NCBI GenBank assembly: GCA_025057155.1 | Contig: JANWYD010000006.1 | Location: forward strand, 124,001 to 188,000 | DNA length: 64,000 bases | Direction of reading: 5' to 3' | Origin: Chloroflexaceae bacterium | GTDB taxonomy: Bacteria; Chloroflexota; Chloroflexia; Chloroflexales; Chloroflexaceae | Shown here: positions 1 to 8,308 of the stretch, piece by piece | Numbering within the stretch: the stretch's first letter is position 1 | How the letters are laid out: every line of letters starts with the position of its first letter | Translations under genes and position numbers: made by a program | Notes under the pieces: generated by a model | Told to the model about the DNA's origin: nothing | Database searches by the model: none | The model's input: the letters and a program-made list of their open reading frames with translations, nothing else

Positions 1-135
1 GGCGCTTGCTCCGTCGGATTGTCAGGCGTCCGCACTTAAGGCGCGCGGGCGGCAAAACACGTCCTGATCCCGGTTCCTGTTGAAGAGAGCGCCCGCACGG
101 TTATCACTAGATCTCATGGCAGCATGATAGACGGC

Positions 136-165
136 AATCCAAAATCCAAAATCCAAAATCCAAAC
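136..165. repeat. Heptad repeat (ATCCAAA)n, copy 1
   Basis: About four units of the 7-base word ATCCAAA lie upstream of the first gene. The rest of positions 1-200 shows no gene. The same word recurs at 4968-4990, 5053-5085, 17904-17936, 22544-22577 (reverse complement) and 27434-27476, always between genes, so it is a dispersed tandem-repeat family. Confidence 0.85.
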
Positions 166-200
166 CTGTCAGTTCCACTTCAGCGCGACAAGGAACGACC

Positions 201-1295
201 ATGGGTAGACTCGATGCGCTGTTCGCGAGCCTGCGCATTCCCGATGAAGATGTGCAGCGCCGGGGGCGGATTCTGAATATTCTAGCACTCGGCCTGATCA
301 TTCTGAGCTTAGTCTATGTACCGATCAGCCTGATCACCGGTTATGCCTTGTTGCGGATCGGGCAACTGCTGACGATGGCGATTGTCGCGGGCATAGCATT
401 CTGGCTCGGCCGATCCGGGCGGGTGACCGTGGGCGCCTATCTCCTCATCGGGGTCATGATCTACGCGGTAGCCTCATCCATTCCCGGACGGTTTTTCTCA
501 GCCAACATCCTCTTCTTCACCATTCTCCCCGTGCTCTTTGCGGGCGTCCTGCTGACGCCTATTCACATCTGGAACGTGCTGATTATCACGGTGGCCATCA
601 TCACATTTCGGGTGAGTCAGCTTCCTCCCGGCATACGCTACAGCATGTCGTGGAACACCACCTTTTACAATGCGCCGCTGCTGCTGTTCGCGGTCGCGTT
701 GGTGAGCTTTCTCAACGCCCGCGCAACTGTGCAGACCCTGCGGCAGCTTGCGGCGGCCCGCGCAGAAGCCGAGACGGCTAACCAGGCCCTCACGGCCAGC
801 AATGCAACTCTGGAGACACGGGTCGAAGAACGCACCGTCGCCCTGCGTCAGGCCCTCGAAGAGCAGCGGGCCATCGCCACGCAACTTCAGGCCAGCCTGG
901 CGACCCAGCAAGAACTCAACCGGGTCATCGCCTCTCTTTCGATACCGGTGATCCCTATCAGCGCCGGCACGCTAGTGGCGCCGATTATCGGCAACCTCGA
1001 CACTGAACGCGCCAGGCTGCTGCTCACCACCCTGCTGGCGCAGGTTGAGGCGACCAGGGCCCGCACCGTCGTGCTGGATATCACCGGCGTCGCCGTGGTG
1101 GACGACCAGGTAGCCGCGGCGCTGCTGCAGGCGGCCAGCGCCGCGCGGCTGATGGGCGCCGAAACGGTAATCGTCGGCATTCGCCCCGAAGTGGCGCATA
1201 CCCTGGTCCACCTGGGCGCGGATCTGTCCCATCTTCACACCGCCGCCACCCTGCAGGACGCTCTGCAGGCGCTCGATGGCCGGGCGCGCCGGTGA
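201..1295 (+). CDS. Membrane-anchored RsbR-like protein with C-terminal STAS domain
   Basis: The protein has 364 residues. Residues 25-180 are hydrophobic, with about six predicted membrane segments. A coiled coil rich in Ala, Glu and Arg follows (about 180-235), then a C-terminal STAS domain (about 245-360). The STAS part has the layout of RsbR-type stressosome proteins: a strand beginning PVIPIS, a core with VLDITGVAVVDD, and an RPEVAHTL region. Such proteins scaffold partner-switching of stress or second-messenger signalling. No kinase or phosphatase gene is adjacent, so partners are unknown. The ATG at 201 follows an AAGGAA ribosome site. The membrane domain replaces the globin or PAS sensor usual in RsbR, which suggests sensing at the membrane; that is an inference. 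Confidence 0.75.
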   Translation: MGRLDALFASLRIPDEDVQRRGRILNILALGLIILSLVYVPISLITGYALLRIGQLLTMAIVAGIAFWLGRSGRVTVGAYLLIGVMIYAVASSIPGRFFSANILFFTILPVLFAGVLLTPIHIWNVLIITVAIITFRVSQLPPGIRYSMSWNTTFYNAPLLLFAVALVSFLNARATVQTLRQLAAARAEAETANQALTASNATLETRVEERTVALRQALEEQRAIATQLQASLATQQELNRVIASLSIPVIPISAGTLVAPIIGNLDTERARLLLTTLLAQVEATRARTVVLDITGVAVVDDQVAAALLQAASAARLMGAETVIVGIRPEVAHTLVHLGADLSHLHTAATLQDALQALDGRARR

Positions 1296-1403
1296 GGCTG
1301 GCCGTTCACCATGTTCCGCACCTGTGCTCACCGCCGAGAACGCGGAGAGATCAGAGGGTTTCGCTCAACCGCCGTCTCTGTGGTTAATCTGAACAGGTAT
1401 CGC

Positions 1404-1748
1404 ATGATCTATCACATTACCAGCAATGCCACCTGGATGGCGGCCCGGGCCGCGGGAAGCTACACGGCGGACTCGCTGGCAACCGAGGGCTTTATCCATT
1501 TCTCAACTCGCGACCAGGTGCTCCGCGTCGCCAACGCGCTGTTTGGGGGGCGAAGAGATCTCGTGCTGCTGGCCGTAGACCCGGCGCGTCTCAGCGCGGA
1601 GGTGCGTTACGAGGAGACACATCCCGGCGAATACTTCCCGCACCTCTACGGCCCGCTCAACCTCGACGCGGTCGTGGCCGTGTATCCCTTTCCACCCCGG
1701 CCTGACGGGAGCTTTGACTGGCCGCCGGGGTGTCCTGTAGAGGTGTAG
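1404..1748 (+). CDS. DUF952 family protein
   Basis: A 114-residue protein starting MIYHIT, with the family's marks: a GFIHFSTRDQV segment near residue 30, HLYGPLNLDAV near residue 80 and an FPPRPDGSFDWP end. DUF952 proteins are small, of unknown biochemical function, and often annotated as glutathione S-transferase-like. The frame is open upstream to 1311, but the ATG at 1404 matches the family start. Its TAG stop at 1746-1748 lies inside the first unit of a dispersed CT/GA-rich repeat. Confidence 0.8.
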   Translation: MIYHITSNATWMAARAAGSYTADSLATEGFIHFSTRDQVLRVANALFGGRRDLVLLAVDPARLSAEVRYEETHPGEYFPHLYGPLNLDAVVAVYPFPPRPDGSFDWPPGCPVEV

Positions 1749-1912
1749 AGCTGTGGAGGTGTGGAGATGTAGAGTTGTAGCGTGTCAACCACATTGGCTC
1801 ACGGTAGAGCACTGAAGTAGAGCTGTGGAGGCGTGGAGATGTAGAGTTGTAGCCGTGTCGGTTCATCTCCACACCTCCACACCTCCACACCTCTACACCT
1901 CCACATCTCTAC
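1745..1912. repeat. GTGGAGGTGTGGAG-type repeat array between convergent genes
   Basis: A 36-bp unit at 1745-1780 recurs at 1817-1852 with one mismatch. An inverted stretch of CTCCACACC-type repeats follows at 1866-1912. Related sequence is found at 60566-60730. The stop codons of both convergent flanking genes, TAG at 1746-1748 (plus) and TAG at 1911-1909 (minus), lie within the array, so the element forms the extreme 3' ends of both genes. Confidence 0.85.
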
Positions 1913-3210
1913 CCCCCCAGGGCCGCCAGCACCTCGCCCCGTGGCACGCTGCGCTGCACGCCAGCGCGCAGGTCCTTGACCACCACCTCGTTGCGCGCCA
2001 GTTCGTCAGGGCCGAGCACAAGCGCGTAGCGCACCCCTTTGCGGTCGGCCTCCTTGAACTGCTTGCCCAGCCCCGCATCAGGGTCGAGGCTTACCAGGGT
2101 GTTGATCCCCCCCGCGCGCAGTTCGCGGGCCAGTTCGAGACTCGCGGCGGTCAACTCGGGGTTGAAGATGGTCACGTAGGCGATGGCCGTGCTGCTAATC
2201 TGCGGGCCAAGCCCCAGCTCTTCCATGACATCGTGGAGCCGGTCAATACCGAAGGCCAGGCCCACAGTGGGAACCGGTCGCCCGGCAAACTGGCCGATCA
2301 GCTCGTCGTAGCGCCCCCCGCCAAGCAGCGAGCCTTCGGGCCAGTGGGGGGTGATGGCCTCGAAGACCATCCCGGTGTAGTAGGCCAGACCGCGGGCCAG
2401 GCGCGGGGCGACGCGGTAGCGCTCCGCCGGCACGCCCATCGCGGCGAGGCCGGCGATGATCGCCCGCAGATTCTCCAGCGCGGCGGACGCCCGCGTGTCG
2501 CTGGCGAGACGCTCCGTCAGCGCCGCCAGCACCGCATCCGGCTCGCCCTCGATCTGCACCAGCGCCAGGATCTGGTCGGCGGCCGTCGCTTGCACGCCCG
2601 CCCGTAGCAGTTCCTCGCGCACCCCCTCGGCGCCGAGCTTGTCGAACTTGTCAATCGCCCGGTACACCCCTCCGGCAGCCTCCTCGTCCAGACCGCTGAC
2701 GCGGGCGATGCCGCCGATCACCTGGCGGTGGTTGAGCAGGGTGGTGAAGTCGGGAAAACCCAGTTCGGTCAGCGCGTCGGTGAGCAGGGCCACGATCTCG
2801 GCGTCGGCAAGCGGCGAACTACTGCCGACAATATCAACATCAAACTGGTAAAACTCACGGTAGCGTCCCCGCGCCGGGCGTTCGCCGCGGTAGCTTGGCC
2901 CGTAGGCGTAGCGACGCCAGGGCAGGGCCACGGCGGCTCCGTACTGGGCCACCACCCGCGCCAGCGGCACGGTCTGATCATAGCGCAGGGCCAGGCGCCG
3001 GCCCCCGTGATCCTCAAAGCGGTAGATCAGCTTTTCCTCATCGCCCAGCTTGCCCTCCAGCACCTCAGCATACTCCACCACCGGCGTCTGCAACGGCTCG
3101 AAGCCGTAGCGCTCGGCCACCCGCGTCAGCACCGCCAGGATGTGCTGGCGCAGCAGCATCGCCTGGGGCAGATGGTCGCGCATCCCTTTGATGTTTTGCA
3201 CTCTGGACAT
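1909..3210 (-). CDS. hisS: Histidine--tRNA ligase
   Basis: A 433-residue class II aminoacyl-tRNA synthetase that charges tRNA-His. It shows RYDQTVPLAR near residue 77 (motif 2 region), the FYQFDVDIVG histidine-pocket segment, GLAYYTG (histidine loop) and LGGGRYDELI plus GLAFGIDRL (motif 3). A C-terminal anticodon-binding domain starts near residue 335. The RYDxTVPLAR form and the AIDKFDKLG segment resemble the eukaryote/archaea-like branch of HisRS rather than the classical proteobacterial form. Length is normal. The ATG at 3210 begins MSRVQNIKGMRD. The 3' end is built from the repeat array it shares with the convergent gene. Confidence 0.95.
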   Translation of the reverse strand: MSRVQNIKGMRDHLPQAMLLRQHILAVLTRVAERYGFEPLQTPVVEYAEVLEGKLGDEEKLIYRFEDHGGRRLALRYDQTVPLARVVAQYGAAVALPWRRYAYGPSYRGERPARGRYREFYQFDVDIVGSSSPLADAEIVALLTDALTELGFPDFTTLLNHRQVIGGIARVSGLDEEAAGGVYRAIDKFDKLGAEGVREELLRAGVQATAADQILALVQIEGEPDAVLAALTERLASDTRASAALENLRAIIAGLAAMGVPAERYRVAPRLARGLAYYTGMVFEAITPHWPEGSLLGGGRYDELIGQFAGRPVPTVGLAFGIDRLHDVMEELGLGPQISSTAIAYVTIFNPELTAASLELARELRAGGINTLVSLDPDAGLGKQFKEADRKGVRYALVLGPDELARNEVVVKDLRAGVQRSVPRGEVLAALGG

Positions 3211-3227
3211 AGTATGTTCCTGAGCAG

Positions 3228-3277
3228 TGGGTGCAACCTTCCAGGTTGAGTGGGTGCAACCTTACAGGTTGCACCCA
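3228..3277. repeat. CAACCTT-type intergenic palindrome (one full, one partial copy)
   Basis: 3251-3277 is a perfect inverted repeat with 12-bp arms (TGGGTGCAACCT and its complement) and a 3-base loop. An incomplete copy precedes it at 3228-3250. It lies upstream of hisS and downstream of the transporter gene. Further members are at 12141, 16050, 20983, 35129, 35175, 36541 and 42425. Confidence 0.9.
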
Positions 3278-3299
3278 CAGAGGGAAGCCGGGAATCCCC

Positions 3300-4913
3300 T
3301 TACCTCACCAGTTCAACCGTCGCCAGATCGAGCAGGCCCATCGGGGTCAATTCCAGGCCGCGCACGTAGGGCTTAACCAGCATGTATTCTACGTCATGGT
3401 ACAATGGGATCAGCGGCGCGTCGGCCAGGATGCGCCGTTCGACCTCGCGGTACAGGGCAAAGCGCCGGGTCTCATCCGGCTCGACCGCAGCCTGGTCCAG
3501 CAGCGCGTCCACCTCAGGGTTGCTGTAGGCGAAGTGGTTCTCGCCGCTGCCGCTGCGGAACAGCACGTCGAGGAAGTTCTCCGGATCAGGGTAATCGGCG
3601 ATCCACCCGCTGCTGAACATTGGCAGCGTATTCGTGTCGAGCGCGTCAAGAAACGCACCGAAGTCCTCAAAATCACGCACCTCTATCGTCAGACCCAGGT
3701 CCCGTTCGGCCACGTCGCGCAGCGTCCCACTCCACCCGCCGTAGGCCACAATGGGAGGCAGGCCGGCAGCACCGCCATAGCGCGACTCGGCCAGCAAGGC
3801 TTGCGCCCGCGCTACATCGGGCCCCGGCAGCGGCAGATCGGGATTGTAGCCCGGCATCCCCGGCGGCAGCACGCCGGCGGCGGGTTGCGCCGCCCCCTGT
3901 AGCGACAGATCGGCGATCTTCTGGCGGTCGAGCAGCAGCGTAAAGGCCTCGCGCACCTTCGGGTCGTCAAAGGGCGGGATGGCGACATTCATGCCAATGT
4001 AGAAGAGCGAGAGCTGCGGCACGCGAAGCAACTCGCGCGAGAGGGGATTGTTCTCGTCGCGCACGCGGGCCAGGGCGTAGGGAGGCACGCTTGTTATGTC
4101 AATTTCACCTTCTTCATAGAGCACCTGCGGATTGCTTGCCGCAGCGCCAATAAGCATCCGCACCCGATCAAGACGCGCCGGCTGGCGGTAAAACACCGGA
4201 TTGCGCGCCAGCACCAGCAGCCGGTCGTGGTCCCAGCGTTCGATAGTGAACGGCCCGCTGCCGTTGGGCCGCTCGGTCCAGCGGGCGCCGCCCCGCTCCA
4301 CCGCGCGCCGATCAACGACAAAACTGGTCGGATGGGCCAGTTTGGCCAGGAAGTAGCTTTTAGGAGCGTCAATGGTGATCGTCAGGGTGCGCTCGTCGAG
4401 CACCTGGATACCCGCGATGCGTTCGGCCTGCCCGGCGATCTTCTCGCGCACCCCCACGATGTCGCCCAGGTAGGTGCGGGCGGGCAGAGCGGGGGCCAGA
4501 CGCGGGTCGGCGGCCCGTTCCAGGCTGTAGCGCACATCGTCGGCGGTGAGGGGCGCGCCATCGGCAAAGCGCGCTTCAGGGCGCAGGCGGAAGGTGTAGG
4601 TGCGGCCATCCGGCCCCAGTTCCCACGTCTCGGCCAGATCGGGTTCCACTTCCAGGCGGTTGGAGAGGCGCACCAGACCGCTGAAGATCTGCCGCACGAC
4701 AAAGGCGCTGGTCACATCGCCCACCAGGGCCGGATCGAGCGTCTGCGGGTCGCGGGCGCCGAGGGTCATGATGAGCGTGCCGCCGGGGGGGGCATCGGCC
4801 ACGGGGAAGGGCGCGGGCGTCGCTCCGGGCGCGGGGGTCAGCAAGGCGCATCCGGCCAGCAGCAGGATCGCCAGCAGGAGCGGGATAGGGCGGCAGGGGT
4901 ATCGCTGGTTCAT
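3300..4913 (-). CDS. Solute-binding lipoprotein of a peptide/nickel-type ABC transporter (SBP family 5)
   Basis: A 537-residue extracytoplasmic binding protein. The signal peptide ends in a lipobox (LLLAGC, Cys22), followed by a Pro/Ala linker. Family marks are DPQTLDPALVGD, LAETWELGPDGRTYTFRLRP, FADGAPLTADDVRYSLER and a C-terminal LIPLYHDVEYMLVKPYV. It would bind peptides or other oligomers for an ABC importer, but no permease or ATPase gene is adjacent, so it is an orphan here. The frame runs open to 5096 through repeat DNA. The ATG at 4913 is chosen because it gives the signal peptide and sits 10 bases after a strong -10 box. Confidence 0.9.
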   Translation of the reverse strand: MNQRYPCRPIPLLLAILLLAGCALLTPAPGATPAPFPVADAPPGGTLIMTLGARDPQTLDPALVGDVTSAFVVRQIFSGLVRLSNRLEVEPDLAETWELGPDGRTYTFRLRPEARFADGAPLTADDVRYSLERAADPRLAPALPARTYLGDIVGVREKIAGQAERIAGIQVLDERTLTITIDAPKSYFLAKLAHPTSFVVDRRAVERGGARWTERPNGSGPFTIERWDHDRLLVLARNPVFYRQPARLDRVRMLIGAAASNPQVLYEEGEIDITSVPPYALARVRDENNPLSRELLRVPQLSLFYIGMNVAIPPFDDPKVREAFTLLLDRQKIADLSLQGAAQPAAGVLPPGMPGYNPDLPLPGPDVARAQALLAESRYGGAAGLPPIVAYGGWSGTLRDVAERDLGLTIEVRDFEDFGAFLDALDTNTLPMFSSGWIADYPDPENFLDVLFRSGSGENHFAYSNPEVDALLDQAAVEPDETRRFALYREVERRILADAPLIPLYHDVEYMLVKPYVRGLELTPMGLLDLATVELVR

Positions 4914-4923
4914 TATGGCACGT

Positions 4924-4932
4924 ATTATACCA
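4924..4932 (-). promoter_or_regulatory. Extended -10 promoter of the solute-binding protein gene
   Basis: On the minus strand TGGTATAAT ends 10 bases before the ATG at 4913. No Shine-Dalgarno sequence fits in the gap, so the transcript would be leaderless or nearly so. No convincing -35 box lies 16-18 bases upstream. Confidence 0.6.
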
Positions 4933-4933
4933 A

Positions 4934-5133
4934 TTCCTGCGGTATTGCCCGCGCGCGCACCATCGTCAATCCAAAATCCAAAATCCCAAATTGAAGGCCG
5001 CGCCCACGACCCGCCCGCTTCCTGCGGTATTGCCTGCGCGCGCACCATCGTCAATCCAAAATCCAAAATCCAAAATCCCAAATCGAATTTCCTCATCCAA
5101 ACCGCAGGTCATTAAAGGCCGCGCCCACGACCC
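4934..5133. repeat. Direct repeat with embedded heptads, period 85 bp
   Basis: A block starting TTCCTGCGGTATTGCC at 4934 begins again at 5019. It passes through GCGCGCGCACCATCGTC and a run of ATCCAAA heptads, and ends AAGGCCGCGCCCACGACCC (4994-5012 and 5115-5133). The second copy carries an extra heptad and about 28 additional bases. This is a recent local duplication in the region upstream of the transporter gene. Confidence 0.85.
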
Positions 5134-5259
5134 TTCCGCGCTCGTCATGGCGCGCCGATTTGCCGCCCGATTTCCGCTGCACCTCCGATACAACCCGATG
5201 CGGATGCAGGGTAATATAGTCCACCCGGCACAACCGTGGCGTCAGACCGGCGGCCAGCG

Positions 5260-6710
5260 TTATCCGCTGGGCCTGGATTTCTTCCGGGCGCAGGCCATAT
5301 TCACATCGAGCACGGTGGCCTCGCGGAACAGCCCGCGCGCCCGCGTCTGCGGCCCGAACAGCAGATCGTCGGCCAGTTCGCGCAGGGGGCCACGCAGCCA
5401 GGCCTGCACCGGCACCAGCATGCCGCTCTTCGGGCGGTTCAGGATCGTCGGCGGCAGCAGGTCGCGCACGGCCTGCTTCAAGATCCACTTCTCCTGCAAC
5501 CCACGCAGCTTCCAGGACGGCGGCAGGGCGAACGCTGCGTCAATCAGCGGCGGCGCGAAGAGCGGAGAACGCCCTTCAATGCCGCTGGCCGTGGTCAGAC
5601 GCTCGACCTTGGGCAGGATGTGGTGCGCCCTTGGTGCGGAGGTTGGTGTACAGCAGGCGGTTGAGGAAGGCGGTCATACGGGGCGATTCGAGGTACGGCT
5701 CCACGCGCCGTTCCAGCGGCGGCGCGTCGCGCAGCGCGTCGAGCGCTGCGGGCGTCAGCAGGCGCTCGAGGTCGGCGTAACATTGCCAGGTGCTCGGCAA
5801 TGCGCCTGCCCTCAAAGGTAAGGACGGTATGCGCGGTGCGGCAATGGGCGGCAACCAGCCCGGAATAGGCCAGCTCGTTGGGCAGGTCGCCGCCGAAATT
5901 GATCGCGTAGGTGCGCACCGGATGCTGGTGCAGCCGCGCCGCCAGGGCCGTGACCAGACTACTATCAATCCCGCCGGAGAGGAACACCCCGACAGGCTGG
6001 CCCGCCGGCAGGCGCGCAGCGACCGCCTCTTCGAGCAGGGCGCGCAGACCGCGCGCGCGGCTCTCCGGCAGGTCGTCCGCGTTCCATGCGCCCTCACGCG
6101 GCTCCCAGAACTCCTCCTCGTAGCAGACGCCCCCGGCGCGCAGACGCAAACAACGCCCGGGGCGGGCCTCATACACGTCTTCAAGCAGGGTCTCTTCGCC
6201 CGGAAGGTAGGCGAAGGTCAGAAAGGCGCGCACCGCGTTCAGGTTCAGCCGTGCGGCCAGGCGCGGCCAGGCGCGCAAGGCGCGCAGCGAGGCCGACGCC
6301 GCCCGGTCGCCGCCCGCGCGCGCGTAGAACAATGTGCGCGCACCGGCGTGGTCGCGGGCCAGCACCAGCTCCTCGCCATCCAGGATAGCCACCGCGAACA
6401 TGCCGTCAACCGGCGTGAGTCTCGCAGCGCCGTAGCGCGCATACAGGTGCAGCAGCAGCGTCCCATCGGCGCAGTCCTCCGGCAGCCCTACCCCGTCGCC
6501 ACACAGGCGCCGGCGCAACTCGCCGCGATTGAACAGCGTCACCGGCCCGGCGGCGACCAGGCCCTCGGCATGGAACACGGCGCTCTGGCAGCCATCAGGC
6601 ACCAGACCCAGGGCCAGACCGTTACGCGCGGCGACCGGCGCGGCCCCCATCGCCGCCAGGGCCGCTTCGGCCCCGTTTGCATCTAGAGTGGCGCAGAACC
6701 ATCCTCTCAT
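5260..6710 (-). pseudogene. Broken asparagine synthetase (glutamine-hydrolysing) gene
   Basis: The first 305 or so codons encode the glutaminase-like and ATP-binding parts of an AsnB-type protein, including the pyrophosphate loop SGGIDSSLV. After EHLAM (near 5781) the frame shifts and joins directly to CYADLERLLTPAALDAL. The middle of the synthetase domain expected there, with its GEGGDE-like motif, is absent. A second frameshift near 5620 leads to LPKVERLTTASGIEGRSPLF and KWILKQAVRDLLPPTI. The reading breaks off after FREAT near 5310. The usual Cys2 of the glutaminase is also missing (the start reads MRGWFC). An internal deletion plus two frameshifts argues against sequencing error. The ATG overlaps the upstream stop (ATGA). 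Confidence 0.85.
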
Positions 6711-7333
6711 CCAAAATCTCCGTCGAAATCGCCGCCGCCGAAATCGCCGTCTCCGAAATCGCCGCCGTCGGCTTCTACCGCCTCCAGTTCGGCGCCCTGG
6801 CCCGCATCACCGCCCTCACCGCCGTCGCTATCGAATATGTAGGTTCCAGAAGACGAGTCGCCCCAATCGGTCGAGCCGCCATAACCGCCGCTTGCAGCCT
6901 GTTGCTGCTCGGCCAGCTTCGCTCGCAGGGCCGCTTCCTGTTCGGGAGACAGAATATCCGGGGGCGGGATGAGCTGTCCGAGCACGAACCCGGCGCCCAT
7001 CCCCATCAAAATCTGCCCGACCCGCCCGCCGAACGACGTCTGGTTAACCGTCAGCACCCTGCCGCCGTACCAGAGCGTGCGGCCATAGCCCTGCTCGCGC
7101 CCGTACACCACCCGGCCATTCGACAATTCACGCTTAATGATCCCATCGCCGAGCAACTCATCAATGCCCGAATACCCCTGGCTGTCCTGCCACTCGACCC
7201 GGCCATCGGGCAGGCGGCGGCGCCATTCGTAGTTCTCGTCGCTAAAGGCTCGACGCACGCTGCCGTCGGCAAGGAGTTCATCTTTGTAGGTTATCACGCG
7301 CGGATTGAGTTGCACAGGCTCTCCTTCCCTCAT
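6707..7333 (-). CDS. Uncharacterised protein with Gly/Asp-rich acidic tail
   Basis: A 208-residue protein with no recognised family. Residues 1-85 are polar and contain imperfect repeats of a DGxxxRxxSxxxxEW type. A single hydrophobic stretch around 100-122 (VGQILMGMGAGFVLGQL, then PPP) may be a membrane segment or amphipathic anchor. An Ala/Gln/Glu segment follows, then a tail of about 45 residues made almost only of Gly, Asp, Phe and Glu, ending in GDFG units. The start at 7333 is chosen because its ATG overlaps the TGA of the upstream gene (ATGA); the stop likewise overlaps the next ATG. The three genes are thus translationally coupled. Confidence 0.6.
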   Translation of the reverse strand: MREGEPVQLNPRVITYKDELLADGSVRRAFSDENYEWRRRLPDGRVEWQDSQGYSGIDELLGDGIIKRELSNGRVVYGREQGYGRTLWYGGRVLTVNQTSFGGRVGQILMGMGAGFVLGQLIPPPDILSPEQEAALRAKLAEQQQAASGGYGGSTDWGDSSSGTYIFDSDGGEGGDAGQGAELEAVEADGGDFGDGDFGGGDFDGDFG

Positions 7334-8298
7334 GCAGGCCAGCTCATATAGCCGCTGGCAGGCCACCGGCGGAGCTGCGCCAACCACGGTTCACGGCGCC
7401 GCGCCGGCTGCGCGATCCGGCGGATTGCGCGCGGCAGGGCCGGCGGATGCGGCGCGGCCAGTTCCGCCCGATAGCCTGCGCACAGCCAGGCGCGTTCGAG
7501 CGCATTCAGTGACGCGGGCAACTCTGCTGCGAAGCCGGGTTGTCGCGTGGCAAAGAGATGCATGCGCAGGGCGTGCCGCGGGCGCAGCCCCGGCGCATGA
7601 ACGCGCAACCCGCGTGGCGGATCGAGGAGTCGCCTCGCCTCGACAACCAGACGCAGCCCTTCGGGACTCGCGTCGTGCAGGAGCAGCACCCGCGGCGCAG
7701 GGGCGCGCATCAGCATGGCCACCAGCGCGTCTGGCAGCGGCGTGGCCTCCTCCAGCGACAGAACGGCGCACGCCAGCTCCATATGCAACAGGTTCGCCCG
7801 CAGCATCCGCGCCAGCGCAGCATCCTGGCACACCAGCGCCAGCGCCATACCATAGTCGTACAAGTCTGGTTCGCGTCCGACGAGTGCACGGGGCGAGGGA
7901 GGAGCATCAGGCAACAGCCCGGGCGGATCGCCGTGACGCGCGCGGTAGGCCATCAGCGCCCGGTCGAAGGCGCTTTCACTCAGGGGCGGCTTGAGGGTAA
8001 AAGGCATCGCGCGCACCAGGCGCGGCGCAGACAACCCTACCGCCGATCCCGTCAGGCCTGTCCACACCGGAGGCGCGCCCTGCAGCGCCAGCAAGCCCGC
8101 CCCGGCGGCACCCAGCATCCAGGCCGACGCGCGGATCACCCGCTCCGGCGGCAGCAACGTGCGGCAGACCGCGTAGTAAAGCTGGCGACGAGTGTAACGC
8201 ACCCCGCCCGTCCCGGCGCGGGCAATCCCCCGCGCCAGCGCCGTCTCCAGGTCCGGCGTCCCTGGAAGACGTCGAGGCGGACACCATTCTCCCGACAT
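7330..8298 (-). CDS. Unknown family protein, paralogue 1 (RYT-QL-YY / LLLHDAS-EG type)
   Basis: A 322-residue protein that I cannot assign. An N-terminal RYTRRQLYYAV segment (residues 34-44) is followed by one or two hydrophobic stretches (57-92). The C-terminal half is shared with the genes at 8309-9073 and 9282-10565: LARMLRANLL, PRVLLLHDASPEG (His208-Ser211), GLRPRHALRMHLF, a Pro-rich helix and the end GYMSWPA. It lacks the Cys-rich ribbon of paralogue 3. The start is the second of two adjacent ATGs, spaced best from the GAGGGG ribosome site. Overlap with the downstream gene indicates coupling. A resemblance of TRRQLYY to the catalytic-Tyr segment, and of HDASPEG to the Toprim acidic motif, of Spo11/TopoVI-A proteins is noted only as speculation. 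Confidence 0.65.
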   Translation of the reverse strand: MSGEWCPPRRLPGTPDLETALARGIARAGTGGVRYTRRQLYYAVCRTLLPPERVIRASAWMLGAAGAGLLALQGAPPVWTGLTGSAVGLSAPRLVRAMPFTLKPPLSESAFDRALMAYRARHGDPPGLLPDAPPSPRALVGREPDLYDYGMALALVCQDAALARMLRANLLHMELACAVLSLEEATPLPDALVAMLMRAPAPRVLLLHDASPEGLRLVVEARRLLDPPRGLRVHAPGLRPRHALRMHLFATRQPGFAAELPASLNALERAWLCAGYRAELAAPHPPALPRAIRRIAQPARRREPWLAQLRRWPASGYMSWPA

Positions 8299-8308
8299 CA
8301 TCCCCCCC

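Noticed and set aside
1825-2607. 260-codon plus-strand frame opposite hisS
   Set aside because: It starts in the repeat array and is antisense to well-conserved HisRS motifs.
5093-5488. Open frame overlapping the 3' part of the asnB remnant
   Set aside because: The frame reading QEKWILKQAVRDLLPPT in this region is clearly the synthetase; the other frame is a shadow.
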